Positions 8,122 to 16,868 of a stretch of 35,898 nucleotides of DNA are shown piece by piece. Position 1 is the first letter of the stretch, and the number at the start of each line of letters is the position of its first letter. The DNA lies in assembly GCF_030068475.1 (NCBI RefSeq), contig NZ_JAQOSP010000005.1:1-35898 (forward strand), in the 5' to 3' direction. A model generated the notes under the pieces. That model worked only from the letters and a program-made list of their open reading frames with translations. It ran no database searches and was not told the origin of the DNA. This DNA is from Roseofilum acuticapitatum BLCC-M154. Lineage in GTDB: Bacteria; Cyanobacteriota; Cyanobacteriia; Cyanobacteriales; Desertifilaceae. The position numbers were made by a program, and so were the translations under genes.

Positions 8122-8517
8122 ATGTCTGCTGCTACTGACGAAATTCTGGAAAAGCTAAAAACCCTTTCTTTGCTGGAAGCTTCTGAATTGGTTAAGCAAA
8201 TCGAGGAAGCTTTTGGGGTTAGTGCTGCGGCTCCGGCTGGTGGCATGATGATGATGGCTCCTGGTGCTGCGGCTGCGGCTCCGGCTGAGGAAGTGGACGA
8301 GAAGACCGAATTTGACGTGGTTCTTGAGGAAGTTCCTGCTGATAAGAAGATTGCTGTTCTTAAGGTGGTTCGTGCCCTTACCGGTTTGGGTCTGAAGGAA
8401 GCCAAAGAAATGGTGGAATCTGCGCCTAAAGCGGTTAAAGAGGCAGTGGCTAAAGATGCGGCAGAGGATGCTAAGAAACAGCTTGAAGAAGCGGGTGCTA
8501 AGGTTAGCATTAAATAG
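8122..8517 (+). CDS. rplL: Large ribosomal subunit protein bL12 (L7/L12)
   Basis: The 131-residue product has the N-terminal dimerisation and L10-binding domain ([27 protein letters not shown]), an alanine- and methionine-rich hinge (about 34-56) and the C-terminal factor-binding domain ([39 protein letters not shown]). It recruits translation GTPases to the ribosome stalk. CGGAG at 8106-8110 supports ATG 8122. The operon ends here with an intrinsic terminator; rpoB does not follow, as is normal for cyanobacteria. Confidence 0.97.
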   Translation: MSAATDEILEKLKTLSLLEASELVKQIEEAFGVSAAAPAGGMMMMAPGAAAAAPAEEVDEKTEFDVVLEEVPADKKIAVLKVVRALTGLGLKEAKEMVESAPKAVKEAVAKDAAEDAKKQLEEAGAKVSIK

Positions 8518-8544
8518 AGAACTATTGGCCTGAATTGATATAGC

Positions 8545-8574
8545 TTGAGGGGGGATTTAATCCCCTCTTTTTTT
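8545..8574 (+). terminator. Intrinsic terminator after rplL
   Basis: GAGGGG (8547-8552) pairs with CCCCTC (8562-8567), or GGGGAT with ATCCCC one register over, and a run of seven T follows. It lies 30 bases after the rplL stop and closes the secE-rplL transcription unit. The next 180 bases (to 8755) carry HIP1-like GATCGATCGC sites and no gene. Confidence 0.88.
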
Positions 8575-8755
8575 GTCTATGGTGCATCAGTAATGTTTGC
8601 CCTCTTCTTTCCGCTCTTTCTCACAGGGAAGAAAATAAAAAATATACCAGAGCGTATGTATGATTGAAGAAGGCGATCGCTAGAACCATGAGGAAGACCA
8701 GATCGATCGCCATCCTAGTTGAGTCTGACCCCCAAGATTGAGTACACTCTCTATT

Positions 8756-9520
8756 ATGCAAATCAATAATGACCCCCAATCCGTACTCAACGACAACGTT
8801 GACTTAAGCAGTCCCCTGGATAATCTAGGGCCCATCGATGGGACTCCAGAGAGCGCCCCACCTCCCGATCCAGAGGAAATGTTGCCTTTGCTCGAATCCT
8901 CAGTTCCCCAAGAGCGGATGTTGGCAGCGAGGGCGTTTTGTGAAATCCAAGACCATCGAGCGATTCCCCATCTAATTCGATTATTGGGCGATCGCTGTCC
9001 TTTGGTGCGCGTTAGTGCCGCCTATGCTTTGGGACGTAATCCCTCCCCAGAAGCGATCGAACCGATTATTGACCAACTGCAACGGGACTGGAATGGCTAT
9101 GTCCGCAAGGGTTTAGTCTGGTCATTAGGCAATAATCGCGATCGCCGTAGTTTAGTCCCCTTACTGGACTCCCTGCGTACCGATATCCCCGCCGTGCGCC
9201 TCTGGGCTGCCAGTGCCTTAGCCCAAATGGCCCAAGTTGGCTATGAAGCCATTATTAGTGCAATTCCGCCCCTGATTGAAGGTCTGCGTCGAGATCCGAT
9301 TCCTGCTATCCGCAGTAACTGTGCCTGGTCTATTGGCCAACTGGCTCGCGAACTGCCCTCCAATGTAGTTTATGCGGGGGCGATCGATGGTCTGATTGAA
9401 GCTTTTGTAGAAGATGAAGACCTAGGAGTACGGGAAGATGCGCGATCGGCCCTGCTGAAAGTGGGAGACCCCAGAGCCTTGCAACTGATTGAAGAATTGG
9501 AACAAGAAGGATGGTTTTAA
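8756..9520 (+). CDS. HEAT-repeat protein (PBS-lyase-like repeats)
   Basis: The product has 254 residues from ATG 8756; an in-frame TTG at 8738 adds six unlikely residues. After an acidic, proline-rich tail of about 45 residues come five to six HEAT repeats of the PBS-lyase type. Each has the pattern of a leucine-rich helix, then VRxxAAxALG (for example LVRVSAAYALGR, AVRLWAASALAQ, AIRSNCAWSIGQ, GVREDARSALLKVG). In cyanobacteria such repeats occur in phycobilin lyases (CpcE/F), NblB and many adaptor proteins. No lyase-specific partner is nearby, so a protein-binding role is the safest reading. Confidence 0.82.
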   Translation: MQINNDPQSVLNDNVDLSSPLDNLGPIDGTPESAPPPDPEEMLPLLESSVPQERMLAARAFCEIQDHRAIPHLIRLLGDRCPLVRVSAAYALGRNPSPEAIEPIIDQLQRDWNGYVRKGLVWSLGNNRDRRSLVPLLDSLRTDIPAVRLWAASALAQMAQVGYEAIISAIPPLIEGLRRDPIPAIRSNCAWSIGQLARELPSNVVYAGAIDGLIEAFVEDEDLGVREDARSALLKVGDPRALQLIEELEQEGWF

Positions 9521-9682
9521 TTAGGTTTGAGGAAGGATTGAGCGATCGGATATCTCTAATCACTTCATTCAATTTATGATCTAGATATACAACTTCAAAC
9601 TTCTCCCAAACCAGACTTGATATATAATTGATAATATTTAGGATTTTTGGCCAAAATTATCGATAGGGAGACCTAACCAATC

Positions 9683-10576
9683 ATGCCCAATTATGCAGAC
9701 CGAGATAAAGAAGCAACCATTAGTCTTTATTTTATGACGTGGAAGCGTCATCATGTTGATTTAGAAACATTTGATAGTTACTGGGGTAATGTTCACGGCC
9801 CCATAGGCGCTCGCCTATCTGCTCTATACCAATACTGGCAAATTCGTACTTGCAAGAATTATGGAGATATTTGGAATCCGATTGAGGGAGTTACCACTAC
9901 CTCAATGCCAGAAGAAAACTTTGATGCTATTGGCGAACTAACATTCAAAAGCCAAGAAGAAATCCCAACATATATAAAACTAGGGATGGAGTATTTGGGA
10001 GATGACGATCCTAACTTCCTGCGTAGAAATATTGCCTATGTCACGACTCCTATTACTTACTATGACGAAATTGAAAATCCTGCACCCACTTGGGAAACAG
10101 AATACGATAAATTTCATATCATGATCCGTAAAAATGATGGTGTCAACTTACCGGATTTTCATGAATGGATGCAAGTGACTTTTGCTCCTCAGTTAGCGAA
10201 GAGTGCCTCAGTTATCAAACTACGCTTAAACTTGATGCTTGAAGCCGACAAAACTCGTACAGATGGCAATGGCGTATCCTATAGTCAAGATCCTGCTATG
10301 GATGTTCAAGCCGCTATGGAAATCGGTTTTAGAAATCGCCTGGCTTTACGAACTTACTTGGCTTCTGATGAATATAAGTCACTGACTACAGAAATGAAAA
10401 AATATGTTAAGTCATTTCAACCTTACCCAGAACGCAGTAAATCTACTTTTGTTTATAATGGAACACCAACTCTAGCAGGGCAGAGGGGCTTATCTGGAGC
10501 ATTAGCAATTGAAAAACTAGGAGCAATGAACCAAGTTCGCGAAAATATTACTCAGCTAATGTTAGGGCAAGGTTAA
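9683..10576 (+). CDS. Tandem EthD-like dimeric alpha/beta-barrel protein
   Basis: The 297-residue product shows two related halves. The first, about 13-125, starts SLYFMTWKRHHVDLETFDSYWGNVHGPIGARL, which has the EthD pattern of a strand, an acidic helix with xFxxYWxxxHGP, then a second strand. The second, about 143-260, starts HIMIRKNDGVNLPDFHEWMQVTFAPQLAKSA, where the HGP is replaced by FAP. EthD-like domains bind small hydrophobic molecules or catalyse simple ring chemistry. No cofactor motif, signal peptide or membrane helix is visible. The gene stands alone, with an AT-rich leader, SD AGGGAG at 9665-9670 and a strong terminator. Its codon choice looks more AT-rich than its neighbours. Function is unknown. 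Confidence 0.65.
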   Translation: MPNYADRDKEATISLYFMTWKRHHVDLETFDSYWGNVHGPIGARLSALYQYWQIRTCKNYGDIWNPIEGVTTTSMPEENFDAIGELTFKSQEEIPTYIKLGMEYLGDDDPNFLRRNIAYVTTPITYYDEIENPAPTWETEYDKFHIMIRKNDGVNLPDFHEWMQVTFAPQLAKSASVIKLRLNLMLEADKTRTDGNGVSYSQDPAMDVQAAMEIGFRNRLALRTYLASDEYKSLTTEMKKYVKSFQPYPERSKSTFVYNGTPTLAGQRGLSGALAIEKLGAMNQVRENITQLMLGQG

Positions 10577-10578
10577 TT

Positions 10579-10634
10579 GAACCCTTGGGTTCATTGGGTG
10601 TATTCAAACATTGAATACACCCAATGTCTTTTTA
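10579..10634 (+). terminator. Double-hairpin terminator after EthD-like gene
   Basis: A GAACCC/GGGTTC hairpin (10579-10592) is followed at once by a perfect 15-bp stem: ATTGGGTGTATTCAA at 10593-10607 and its complement at 10611-10625, with loop ACA. Then comes GTCTTTTTATG. The long perfect stem with a U-run is unusually strong for this window. It could serve both this gene and the convergent DUF3611 gene. Confidence 0.85.
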
Positions 10635-10641
10635 TGAAGCG

Positions 10642-11226
10642 TTAGGACTTAGGGCGATTAATAACATTCAATAGCCAGAGACTGCCGACAATCGAGACAA
10701 AATGGGAGACGGTGGTATGGGTATTTCCGAGCAAGACAAATAAATCAATGGGTTCAATAAATCTGCCCAAATCGGCTCCTGTGGGAATTAAGCCTTGGGG
10801 TTGAAACAGAGATTTACCCAGGAGAATGCCGGTAATAGCTTCGGCAGCTAAGAGGGAGAAGCTCATGCCGACAATATTACAGACTAGGCCAAATTTAATC
10901 ATCTGGATGGTGGTAGCCTTGGAGGGACGGACACTGGTATCAGGAGATCGCAGTTGTCGGGCTAACCGAGTGTAGCGAAACGCTTGGAAAATGCTGAAAT
11001 AAAGGACAAGCAGACCGCAAATAGCAAAAAACGCCCCTCCTCCACGACCGGGATCTTGGATTCCCGCTCGCGTCTCTTGACCAATTAGGGCAAATAGAAA
11101 GATGATAGAGGCAATCGTCCCTAACACCACTTGAGTCCAAAAGCTAATCCAAGCCGTCAGACGCAAGTTCCCCGAAAATTTCTCGACAGCAGGGGGAAGG
11201 GCATAGTATTCAGAGTTCTCAGGCAT
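10642..11226 (-). CDS. DUF3611 membrane protein (PIC1/Tic21 family)
   Basis: The 194-residue product has four membrane helices (about 24-48, 66-84, 108-128 and 161-188). Features I associate with DUF3611 include FSGNLRLTAWISFWTQVVLG near the start and the paired FVLLGNTHTTVSHFVSIVGSLWLL at the end. The chloroplast members, PIC1/Tic21, have been proposed both as an iron permease and as part of the inner-envelope import machinery. The cyanobacterial proteins have been linked to iron uptake, but the transport role is inferred for this copy. It is transcribed convergently with the EthD-like gene, sharing the terminator region. Confidence 0.82.
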   Translation of the reverse strand: MPENSEYYALPPAVEKFSGNLRLTAWISFWTQVVLGTIASIIFLFALIGQETRAGIQDPGRGGGAFFAICGLLVLYFSIFQAFRYTRLARQLRSPDTSVRPSKATTIQMIKFGLVCNIVGMSFSLLAAEAITGILLGKSLFQPQGLIPTGADLGRFIEPIDLFVLLGNTHTTVSHFVSIVGSLWLLNVINRPKS

Positions 11227-11687
11227 AGTGATTCGCTACAGCTCCACTCCTTAATCTAGCAGGAAATCTGGAGCGGCGATCGCCAGCCAATCCAGAATTA
11301 TTTGTAGCCTCAAGAATAATTATGTTATCCTGCATGGTTGATAAGGATAAAGCGTATATCTTAGAGCATCCTATTCTGGATTCTAAGGGAAACGCCTGTA
11401 TTTATTGATGTAAGTGGTCAACTCATTAACCTCCCTGTGCCCATACAGGGATTTAGACCTCAGCTCAAAGGATTCTCCTGCCAATCGGGGTAAACATCGA
11501 CTCTCAACCCAAAACTACTGGCATTTGGGTTCATCTAGGTTGGGCTACTTCAGGTGTGCATCTCAAAATTACCCAAAATCTCTTTTCAAGTTAACCTGAG
11601 CCAGTCTTTAACGTTTTGTAAGGGAATTTTCATAACCAGGGCTGCATTTACTCAAGTCCAGTTCATTGACCTGATTTGAGTTCATTC
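11227..11687. other. Long non-coding interval between DUF3611 and PadR genes
   Basis: About 460 bases separate two divergent genes, longer than any other unexplained gap here. It contains a CCCTGT/ACAGGG hairpin at 11433-11450 and AT-rich stretches suited to divergent promoters. A 61-codon frame at 11414-11599 has no ribosome-binding site and no recognisable sequence. I recognise no known RNA family; a small RNA or a long regulated 5' leader for the PadR gene is possible. Confidence 0.4.
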
Positions 11688-11708
11688 ATGCTTGTGCAGA
11701 GAAAAGCT

Positions 11709-12104
11709 ATGACATTTGAAGAAATTTATCGTTTTTTCCAAAACCCACCGCCGATTCATCTGAATACCGAGTTAGCCGTCTGTTATGTCTTGTCCGTCTT
11801 AGTGAATAAAGATTCTTATGGAACCGAACTGATTCGACTGCTGAAAAAACAGTATCCCCAATACCGCCTATCAGATACAGTTCTCTACAGTGCCCTCAAA
11901 TTCTTGGAAGAGGAAGAGATGATCACCGGATATTGGAAGAAACTCGCCCGACGGGGACGGCCTCGACGGATGTACCAGATCCAATATCGCGGCCGTTCCC
12001 AAGCTCAAGAGTTGGCGATCTTATGGCAGGAATATACCCGTAATGGGGCCGTGGAACTGGCTACTCCTACGTTGAATGTGCGGCAAACGGTCTCCCAATC
12101 TTAG
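11709..12104 (+). CDS. PadR-family transcription regulator
   Basis: From ATG 11709 (MTFEEIYRFFQNPPPIHLNTELAVCYVL) the product has 131 residues; an ATG at 11688 would add seven. The core is a winged helix of the PadR type: an amphipathic helix, then KDSYGTELIRLLKKQYPQYRLSDTVLYSALKFLEEEEMITGYWKK with the recognition helix, and a wing ending RGRPRRMYQI. The long C-terminal dimerisation helix of classic PadR is short, as in the PadR-s2 type and in the cyanobacterial clock protein Pex. PadR proteins repress genes in response to phenolics or stress; the target here is unknown. The long upstream leader may hold its operator. Confidence 0.82.
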   Translation: MTFEEIYRFFQNPPPIHLNTELAVCYVLSVLVNKDSYGTELIRLLKKQYPQYRLSDTVLYSALKFLEEEEMITGYWKKLARRGRPRRMYQIQYRGRSQAQELAILWQEYTRNGAVELATPTLNVRQTVSQS

Positions 12105-12163
12105 GCAACTGCCTGTGATTGAGAGAAGTTATATCAAATAACCGATAACCATTAGGACAGGTT

Positions 12164-12191
12164 GTAGGGGCGAACGGCCGTTCGCCCCTAC
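12164..12191. repeat. GTAGGGGCG palindrome, copy 1 (28 bp, perfect)
   Basis: The left arm GTAGGGGCGAACGG is followed directly by its perfect complement, with no loop. It lies between the convergent PadR and accD genes, where it could act as a terminator in both directions. Related palindromes occur at 18155-18184, 27783-27812 and, inside gltB, 22707-22770, so this is a dispersed repeat family. Confidence 0.85.
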
Positions 12192-12221
12192 CTCTAACAT
12201 TTTCAGGGATTCAGTCAACGA

Positions 12222-13184
12222 TCAATTCTCAACACCCAACTGATGACTGTTGAGGGTAGGATCGGGCAAAGGATAGGTTAAAGTATCTCCATTTTGCTCA
12301 ACTTTATCTATTTTTGGCGTTTGTTCTATCCCTCCATGGAGTCGCATCAACTGAGCTAAAGTTTTCTTCAGTTGGGTACGGGGAACAATTAAATCAACAA
12401 AGCCATGTTGCAGCAAATATTCCGAGGTTTGGAAATCATCGGGTAGCTTTTCCCGTAGGGTTTGCTCAATGACTCGTCGCCCGGCAAAACCAATAGTCGC
12501 TTTCGGTTCAGCTAAAATGAGATCGCCGAGCATGGCAAAACTGGCAATTACGCCCCCAGTGGTGGGATGGGTGAGGACTGGCATGTAGAGTAAACCCGCT
12601 TCTTGATGACGCTCGACAGCTCCTGAAATTTTGGCCATTTGCATTAAACTAAGCATTCCTTCCTGCATTCGTGCCCCTCCAGAGGCACAAATGACGATCG
12701 CCGGTATTCCCTCTGAAGTGGCTCTTTCCAACAGTCGGGTAATTTTTTCCCCCACAACCGATCCCATGCTACCGCCCATAAAGCCAAAATCCATGACAGC
12801 TAGGGCAACTCGCAGACTGTCCAACTGACCCAAACCGGTTTGGACGGCATCGTTTAGATGGGTTTTCGCTTGATATTCTTTAAGGCGATCGCTATAACGT
12901 TTGCGGTCTTTAAACTTTAAGGGATCGTCCGGGCGCAGATCGACATCTAAAGGTGTCCAAGTATTGTCATCGATCAATTGGGCAATCCGTTCATTGCTAT
13001 CGACCCGAAAATGGTGTTCGCATTCCAAACACACCATTTGATTGCCTTGTAAATCCTTCGTATAGGTCAAAACCCCACACATGGGGCATTTCGTCCACAA
13101 CCCATCGGCAATTTCTCGCTCTTGGCGTTCTGGACTAATGGGAGAAGTTTTTTGTCTGTTAGCAAACCAATCAAATAAAGACAT
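12222..13184 (-). CDS. accD: Acetyl-CoA carboxylase carboxyltransferase subunit beta
   Basis: The 320-residue product carries the N-terminal zinc ribbon (Cys33, Cys36, Cys52, Cys55: CPMC and CLEC), followed by the crotonase-like carboxyltransferase domain. Visible family motifs are [21 protein letters not shown], the oxyanion segment [10 protein letters not shown], and [22 protein letters not shown]. AccD pairs with AccA to move the carboxyl group from carboxybiotin to acetyl-CoA, the first step of fatty-acid synthesis in the cytoplasm. It is last in a tight minus-strand run behind ftn2, pilD and DUF2007. A gap of 35 bases separates it from the DUF2007 gene. Confidence 0.96.
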   Translation of the reverse strand: MSLFDWFANRQKTSPISPERQEREIADGLWTKCPMCGVLTYTKDLQGNQMVCLECEHHFRVDSNERIAQLIDDNTWTPLDVDLRPDDPLKFKDRKRYSDRLKEYQAKTHLNDAVQTGLGQLDSLRVALAVMDFGFMGGSMGSVVGEKITRLLERATSEGIPAIVICASGGARMQEGMLSLMQMAKISGAVERHQEAGLLYMPVLTHPTTGGVIASFAMLGDLILAEPKATIGFAGRRVIEQTLREKLPDDFQTSEYLLQHGFVDLIVPRTQLKKTLAQLMRLHGGIEQTPKIDKVEQNGDTLTYPLPDPTLNSHQLGVEN

Positions 13185-13219
13185 GAAAAATAAAGAGGTT
13201 ATCTAAATGAAACGTTAAA

Positions 13220-13435
13220 TTATTCCTCCGCGATCTCCTCAATTTCGCTCAGAAGCAACAAAGCACTCCAACGATGTTCGGGGGCAACTTGTAGGGCAGT
13301 CGGAGACCCCATACCTAAATAGGAAGCCACCCCGCAATCGAGCAGACGGGTGGGGATTTCCTGGGCAGTAAGCAACTGTTCCATCAGTTCTGCCTCCCAG
13401 CGAGTTGAGGTTGTGCGAATCGTAATCCAAGACAC
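13220..13435 (-). CDS. DUF2007-like small protein
   Basis: This is a 71-residue protein with a GTG start only four bases after the pilD stop, so it is probably co-translated. The pattern TTSTRWEAELMEQLLTAQEIPTRLLDCGVASYLGMGSPTALQVAPEHRWSALLLL matches the DUF2007 fold. That fold is a small alpha/beta unit in which a helix selects a ligand and the sequence ends in an AxxLL segment. DUF2007 proteins are described as putative signal-transducing proteins, with no proven role. No signal peptide or metal site is visible. Confidence 0.75.
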   Translation of the reverse strand: MSWITIRTTSTRWEAELMEQLLTAQEIPTRLLDCGVASYLGMGSPTALQVAPEHRWSALLLLSEIEEIAEE

Positions 13436-13439
13436 TCGA

Positions 13440-14243
13440 TTATCCTATCAGGTTCGGCGGGAAAAAGAACTGCACATAAGCGGATATAATCCGATCGCCC
13501 CAGAAGATAGTCAGGGCCCCGCCAAGGGCGAGGAAGGGGCCAAAGGGCATTTTTTGACGGCGTTTGAGTTGGCCCGAGGCGATCGCCCCTAAACCGACCA
13601 CAGCCCCAATTAAACAAGCGAGAAACCCTGATAATAACAGCAATTTCCACCCCAACCAAGCCCCGATCGCCGCCGCTAGTTTAGCATCTCCTTCGCCCAT
13701 GGCCGCTTGACCGAGCAGAAACGACCCCAAAATAATAATCATTTCAAATAACCACAAGCCTAGGATGGCTCCAAACATGCCATCAAGGAACGGATCGTCT
13801 GCTCCTCCACCTCGGAGCAGTTGATAGAGCAAACCCGCCACCAGCCCAAACTGAGTGAGGCTATTGGGCAAGGTGAACGTATCCCAGTCAATCATCGCCA
13901 GTACCAACAGCCAACTCAAGCAGAGGCAATATCCCACCGTTTCCCAAGAGAGGCCAAACTGAAGATAAACCCCTAAAAACAGTAAACCGGTAATTCCTTC
14001 AATAGTGGGATAGCGCCAAGAAATCGGACTGTGGCAATAGCGACATTTTCCTCCCAAAGCCAGCCAACCGAACACCGGGATATTATCCGCCACACTCAAG
14101 CGATGGGAACAGAGGGGACAATGGGACGGAGGGAACAGGATCGATAAACCAGCCGGAACCCGATAGATGACCACATTGAGGAAACTGCCGATCGCCAATC
14201 CTAGCATTAAGGCGATCGTCATACTCGGAATTTCAATCCACAC
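13440..14243 (-). CDS. pilD: Prepilin peptidase / N-methyltransferase
   Basis: The 267-residue membrane protein is bifunctional in its family: it cleaves type IV prepilin leaders and methylates the new N-terminus. The zinc-binding loop between the first two helices has CPLC (42-45) and CRYC (67-70). The catalytic aspartates are Asp119 in MIDWDTFTLPN and Asp186 in GEGDAKLAAAIGAWLG. Eight hydrophobic segments are visible. The GTG at 14243 follows AAGGGAGGT at a good distance; an internal ATG at 14222 is less likely. No pilin gene is nearby, as is usual in cyanobacteria. Confidence 0.94.
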   Translation of the reverse strand: MWIEIPSMTIALMLGLAIGSFLNVVIYRVPAGLSILFPPSHCPLCSHRLSVADNIPVFGWLALGGKCRYCHSPISWRYPTIEGITGLLFLGVYLQFGLSWETVGYCLCLSWLLVLAMIDWDTFTLPNSLTQFGLVAGLLYQLLRGGGADDPFLDGMFGAILGLWLFEMIIILGSFLLGQAAMGEGDAKLAAAIGAWLGWKLLLLSGFLACLIGAVVGLGAIASGQLKRRQKMPFGPFLALGGALTIFWGDRIISAYVQFFFPPNLIG

Positions 14244-14255
14244 TCCGCACCTCCC

Positions 14256-14549
14256 TTAATAGAGTTGGGTTTCCAAATGGTTAAAGGGAATAAACACCTC
14301 TGTTGGCAGCAGAGCCAAGCCTTCCTGAAACACCAAAACGGCCCGATAGCTCACCTGATTCACCACTACACCTAGGGGCTGTTGAAATTGGTCTGTATGT
14401 TTCTCGGCCGCACCATCGGCCACCGTCCGATAGACCCCATAGGTATCACGAGCGACCCGCACTAAGGTAGGATCGACAACATCCAGACCATTCGGGACAT
14501 AAATTGGATAATAGGGATAACTGGGGGATTCTAAAAGGACTTGTACCAC
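14256..14549 (-). CDS. Unknown 97-residue protein between ftn2 and pilD
   Basis: The frame starts with GTG at 14549, eight bases after a GAGGAAAG ribosome-binding site, and lies 12 bases before pilD, so it is almost certainly translated. The product has a proline- and tyrosine-rich start (PSYPYYPIYVPNGLDVVDPTLVRVARDTYGVYRTVADG). A strand-rich part follows (PLGVVVNQVSYRAVLVFQEGLALLPTEVFIPFNHLETQLY). There is no membrane helix, signal peptide or cysteine. I do not recognise a family. Position suggests a link to pilus processing or division, but this is only context. Confidence 0.7.
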   Translation of the reverse strand: MVQVLLESPSYPYYPIYVPNGLDVVDPTLVRVARDTYGVYRTVADGAAEKHTDQFQQPLGVVVNQVSYRAVLVFQEGLALLPTEVFIPFNHLETQLY

Positions 14550-14578
14550 AGAGCAACTTTCCTCAGATTACAGGCCAT

Positions 14579-16726
14579 TTACACCGACCAATCTTGAATT
14601 CGCCATTGGCCCTCCTGACGAATCAACTGATACTGAACTCGAATTTCCTCACTATAGGAAGCTCCCCGATCCACTTCACCATTACGGTAAAACTCTACTG
14701 ACTCATTCACCGTAGCATCCACCGTTGCTCGGTTGGCATCATCCCTATTTACCGTGACTTCGTTAATGGTCACCTGATGCTCATAGTCCCCATAGAAATT
14801 ATCTTGCTTGTCTTGTGTTGCCCGTTGTCTTTGAGTTGACAAAGCTGGATCGACCAAAATTGAAGACAACAGATCGAGTTCATAACTTGAACCAAAGGCC
14901 TTAGCCTTTGTACTTAACCAAGTTTCAACGACAGTTTTTGCTTTTTCTTCGGTTAATGGCCCGGTATCGGCCGTGGGTTGGGCGGGGGGTTCAGGAATTT
15001 CTACGGGGGGTTGATTCAGCATTAATTGTAACTGTTCCCCTTCCAAGGTGGGAGTGTTGTTGAACAGGGAACCCACCAGACCCAAAACTTGGCCGATTAG
15101 CCAAATGAAGATCCATAATCCTAGTAACCCTCCAGCCACCAATAAGGCCAAGCGTCCCCAATGGATAGAACGGCCAACGGTTTTAGAGCTACCTCGGCGA
15201 CTCTGAACCCGTCTTTGGACGGGGCGCTGATTTTCTCGGCGATCGCGAGAATCATTTTGGGAAGGGCTATTTTTGGGGCGATCGCCGACTTGAGTTGGTT
15301 CAGAGCGGGTTAACGTGGCTGTTCTTGCGGCCGAGCGCTTGGGCTGAGTCTCTCCACCTTCTCTGAGGGAAGGAGAAGGGACAACCTGGGAATCTTCCGT
15401 TTTTTTCAGATTTCCACCCTCTGCACTCTCGCGCATTGTCGTCCTTTCTGGCGTAGACTCCACCACACTCCATTGATTCTTTTCACTGCGATCTAAAGGT
15501 AGAGCTTCTAGATAGGCTTGTACTTGGTCATCAGCAAAATACTCTTTCAAGGTCTGCTTGCACTCAGCCAGATCCTGGAAATGGGGAAAAACCTCTTCAT
15601 GTAACCAACGCTCACTATACAAACACAAACCGGGTAACAAATCGGGAGCGCCCTGAGAATTTTCCCGGATAAAAGCTAACTGTTCGTATTCCCGACTTAA
15701 GTCTAGAGCTTGACTAGCTTCTTCCGTTTGCCCTAACAGCAAAGAACAGACCGCCTGTTCTAAATGGACATCTTGCCGAGACCCCAACCGCATAAGCATT
15801 CGTTTCGCTCGGTTAATCAGGGCGGGTTGTTTGTAGGCAAATCCCCGTACCAATAGGGCATACACTGCTAAATAGGTGGCTACCGCCGAAGGGCGTTGGG
15901 CTTCTGTTTCAAAGAGGGTTTGTTGTTCTAGGGAAGTCAGATAACTGCGGAGTTGTTGTATGAAGCGCAAAAAATCATCAATACTCAGTCCTGAGCGATC
16001 GTCCCCTGTCCCATCGAGTCCCCCCCGTTCTTCTAGCATATCTCGCAACATTTGAATCCCATGGCGATGGGCAAGGGCATCATTGGCATTTTGGGATAAC
16101 AATTCTAGAATCCTGTAAGGACGCAGTTTATACAGATCTCCTTGCAGCTCTCCGCGCAATCCCGGAAAAACCCCTTCTTTCAGCAGCAGTTTTTCACCCT
16201 TTTCTAGGGATAGGGCCGCTTGCTCATAGGTTCCCTGTTGCCATTGTTCTCGGCCCAATTCCAGACCAGAGAGAGCAACAGTTAATACAATATCAGCACG
16301 GGACAACTGAGGAATAGCATTGAGTTGCGATCCCGTTTCCGTCTCAGAGGCGAGATTTTCGAGATGTTCTTGCCCTAAATTCAAAACTAGCTCATATTCA
16401 CCCAATTCTAGGAGAATCAAGAGGGCCCCTAAGATGTGAGGGTCTTCGAGTTCTAGGGACGGTAAAGTTTCTTGAATTTGCTTCTCTTCTTGGGCTTGTC
16501 CGGGGAGAGCATGAAAGGTTTTTTGGTCGTAAGCCGTTTTTGCTTCCGGATTGGATAAAATGCTGTAGGCCCGATCGAGCAGGGACTTTCGCGAGCCGAT
16601 CGCCGTTTCCGAATATTCCCGCCGAGGCAATTGCATGGTGCGATCGCGGTGGGCCTGTTGCAACTGTTCGGCAGTTGCTTGTAGTGGTACGCCTAAAATT
16701 CGGTAATAATCGAGCGGAATACGCAC
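14579..16726 (-). CDS. ftn2: Cell division protein Ftn2/ZipN (ARC6 homologue)
   Basis: The 715-residue product has the ARC6/Ftn2 plan. A J-like domain (about 5-68, DYYRILGV to LSNPEAKTAYDQ) lacks the HPD tripeptide needed to stimulate Hsp70, as is known for this family. A long helical middle follows (about 90-410). A basic, low-complexity linker (about 425-520) leads to one membrane helix (about 525-550). The C-terminal domain, DUF4101 or IMS (about 592-713), faces the periplasm and ends with GQWRIQDWSV. The protein anchors FtsZ at midcell and organises the divisome. The GTG start is supported by GAGGGAG seven bases upstream. It heads the tight run leading to accD. Confidence 0.92.
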   Translation of the reverse strand: MRIPLDYYRILGVPLQATAEQLQQAHRDRTMQLPRREYSETAIGSRKSLLDRAYSILSNPEAKTAYDQKTFHALPGQAQEEKQIQETLPSLELEDPHILGALLILLELGEYELVLNLGQEHLENLASETETGSQLNAIPQLSRADIVLTVALSGLELGREQWQQGTYEQAALSLEKGEKLLLKEGVFPGLRGELQGDLYKLRPYRILELLSQNANDALAHRHGIQMLRDMLEERGGLDGTGDDRSGLSIDDFLRFIQQLRSYLTSLEQQTLFETEAQRPSAVATYLAVYALLVRGFAYKQPALINRAKRMLMRLGSRQDVHLEQAVCSLLLGQTEEASQALDLSREYEQLAFIRENSQGAPDLLPGLCLYSERWLHEEVFPHFQDLAECKQTLKEYFADDQVQAYLEALPLDRSEKNQWSVVESTPERTTMRESAEGGNLKKTEDSQVVPSPSLREGGETQPKRSAARTATLTRSEPTQVGDRPKNSPSQNDSRDRRENQRPVQRRVQSRRGSSKTVGRSIHWGRLALLVAGGLLGLWIFIWLIGQVLGLVGSLFNNTPTLEGEQLQLMLNQPPVEIPEPPAQPTADTGPLTEEKAKTVVETWLSTKAKAFGSSYELDLLSSILVDPALSTQRQRATQDKQDNFYGDYEHQVTINEVTVNRDDANRATVDATVNESVEFYRNGEVDRGASYSEEIRVQYQLIRQEGQWRIQDWSV

Positions 16727-16868
16727 AGTTTACTCCCTCAGCAGCAATGCTTACAGTTTAGGGTCTGGACAACCGGCCCCCTTCTAACCCTTAGAATTAT
16801 ACTTCGCTCAACGATTCTTGTCTTGCTCTCATTGATATTTTTTCCTCAAGTCGTGGGAATTAGGGAAT

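Noticed and set aside
11414-11599. 61-codon frame as a small gene
   Set aside because: No ribosome-binding site, no recognisable sequence and unusual residue content; chance opening is likely.
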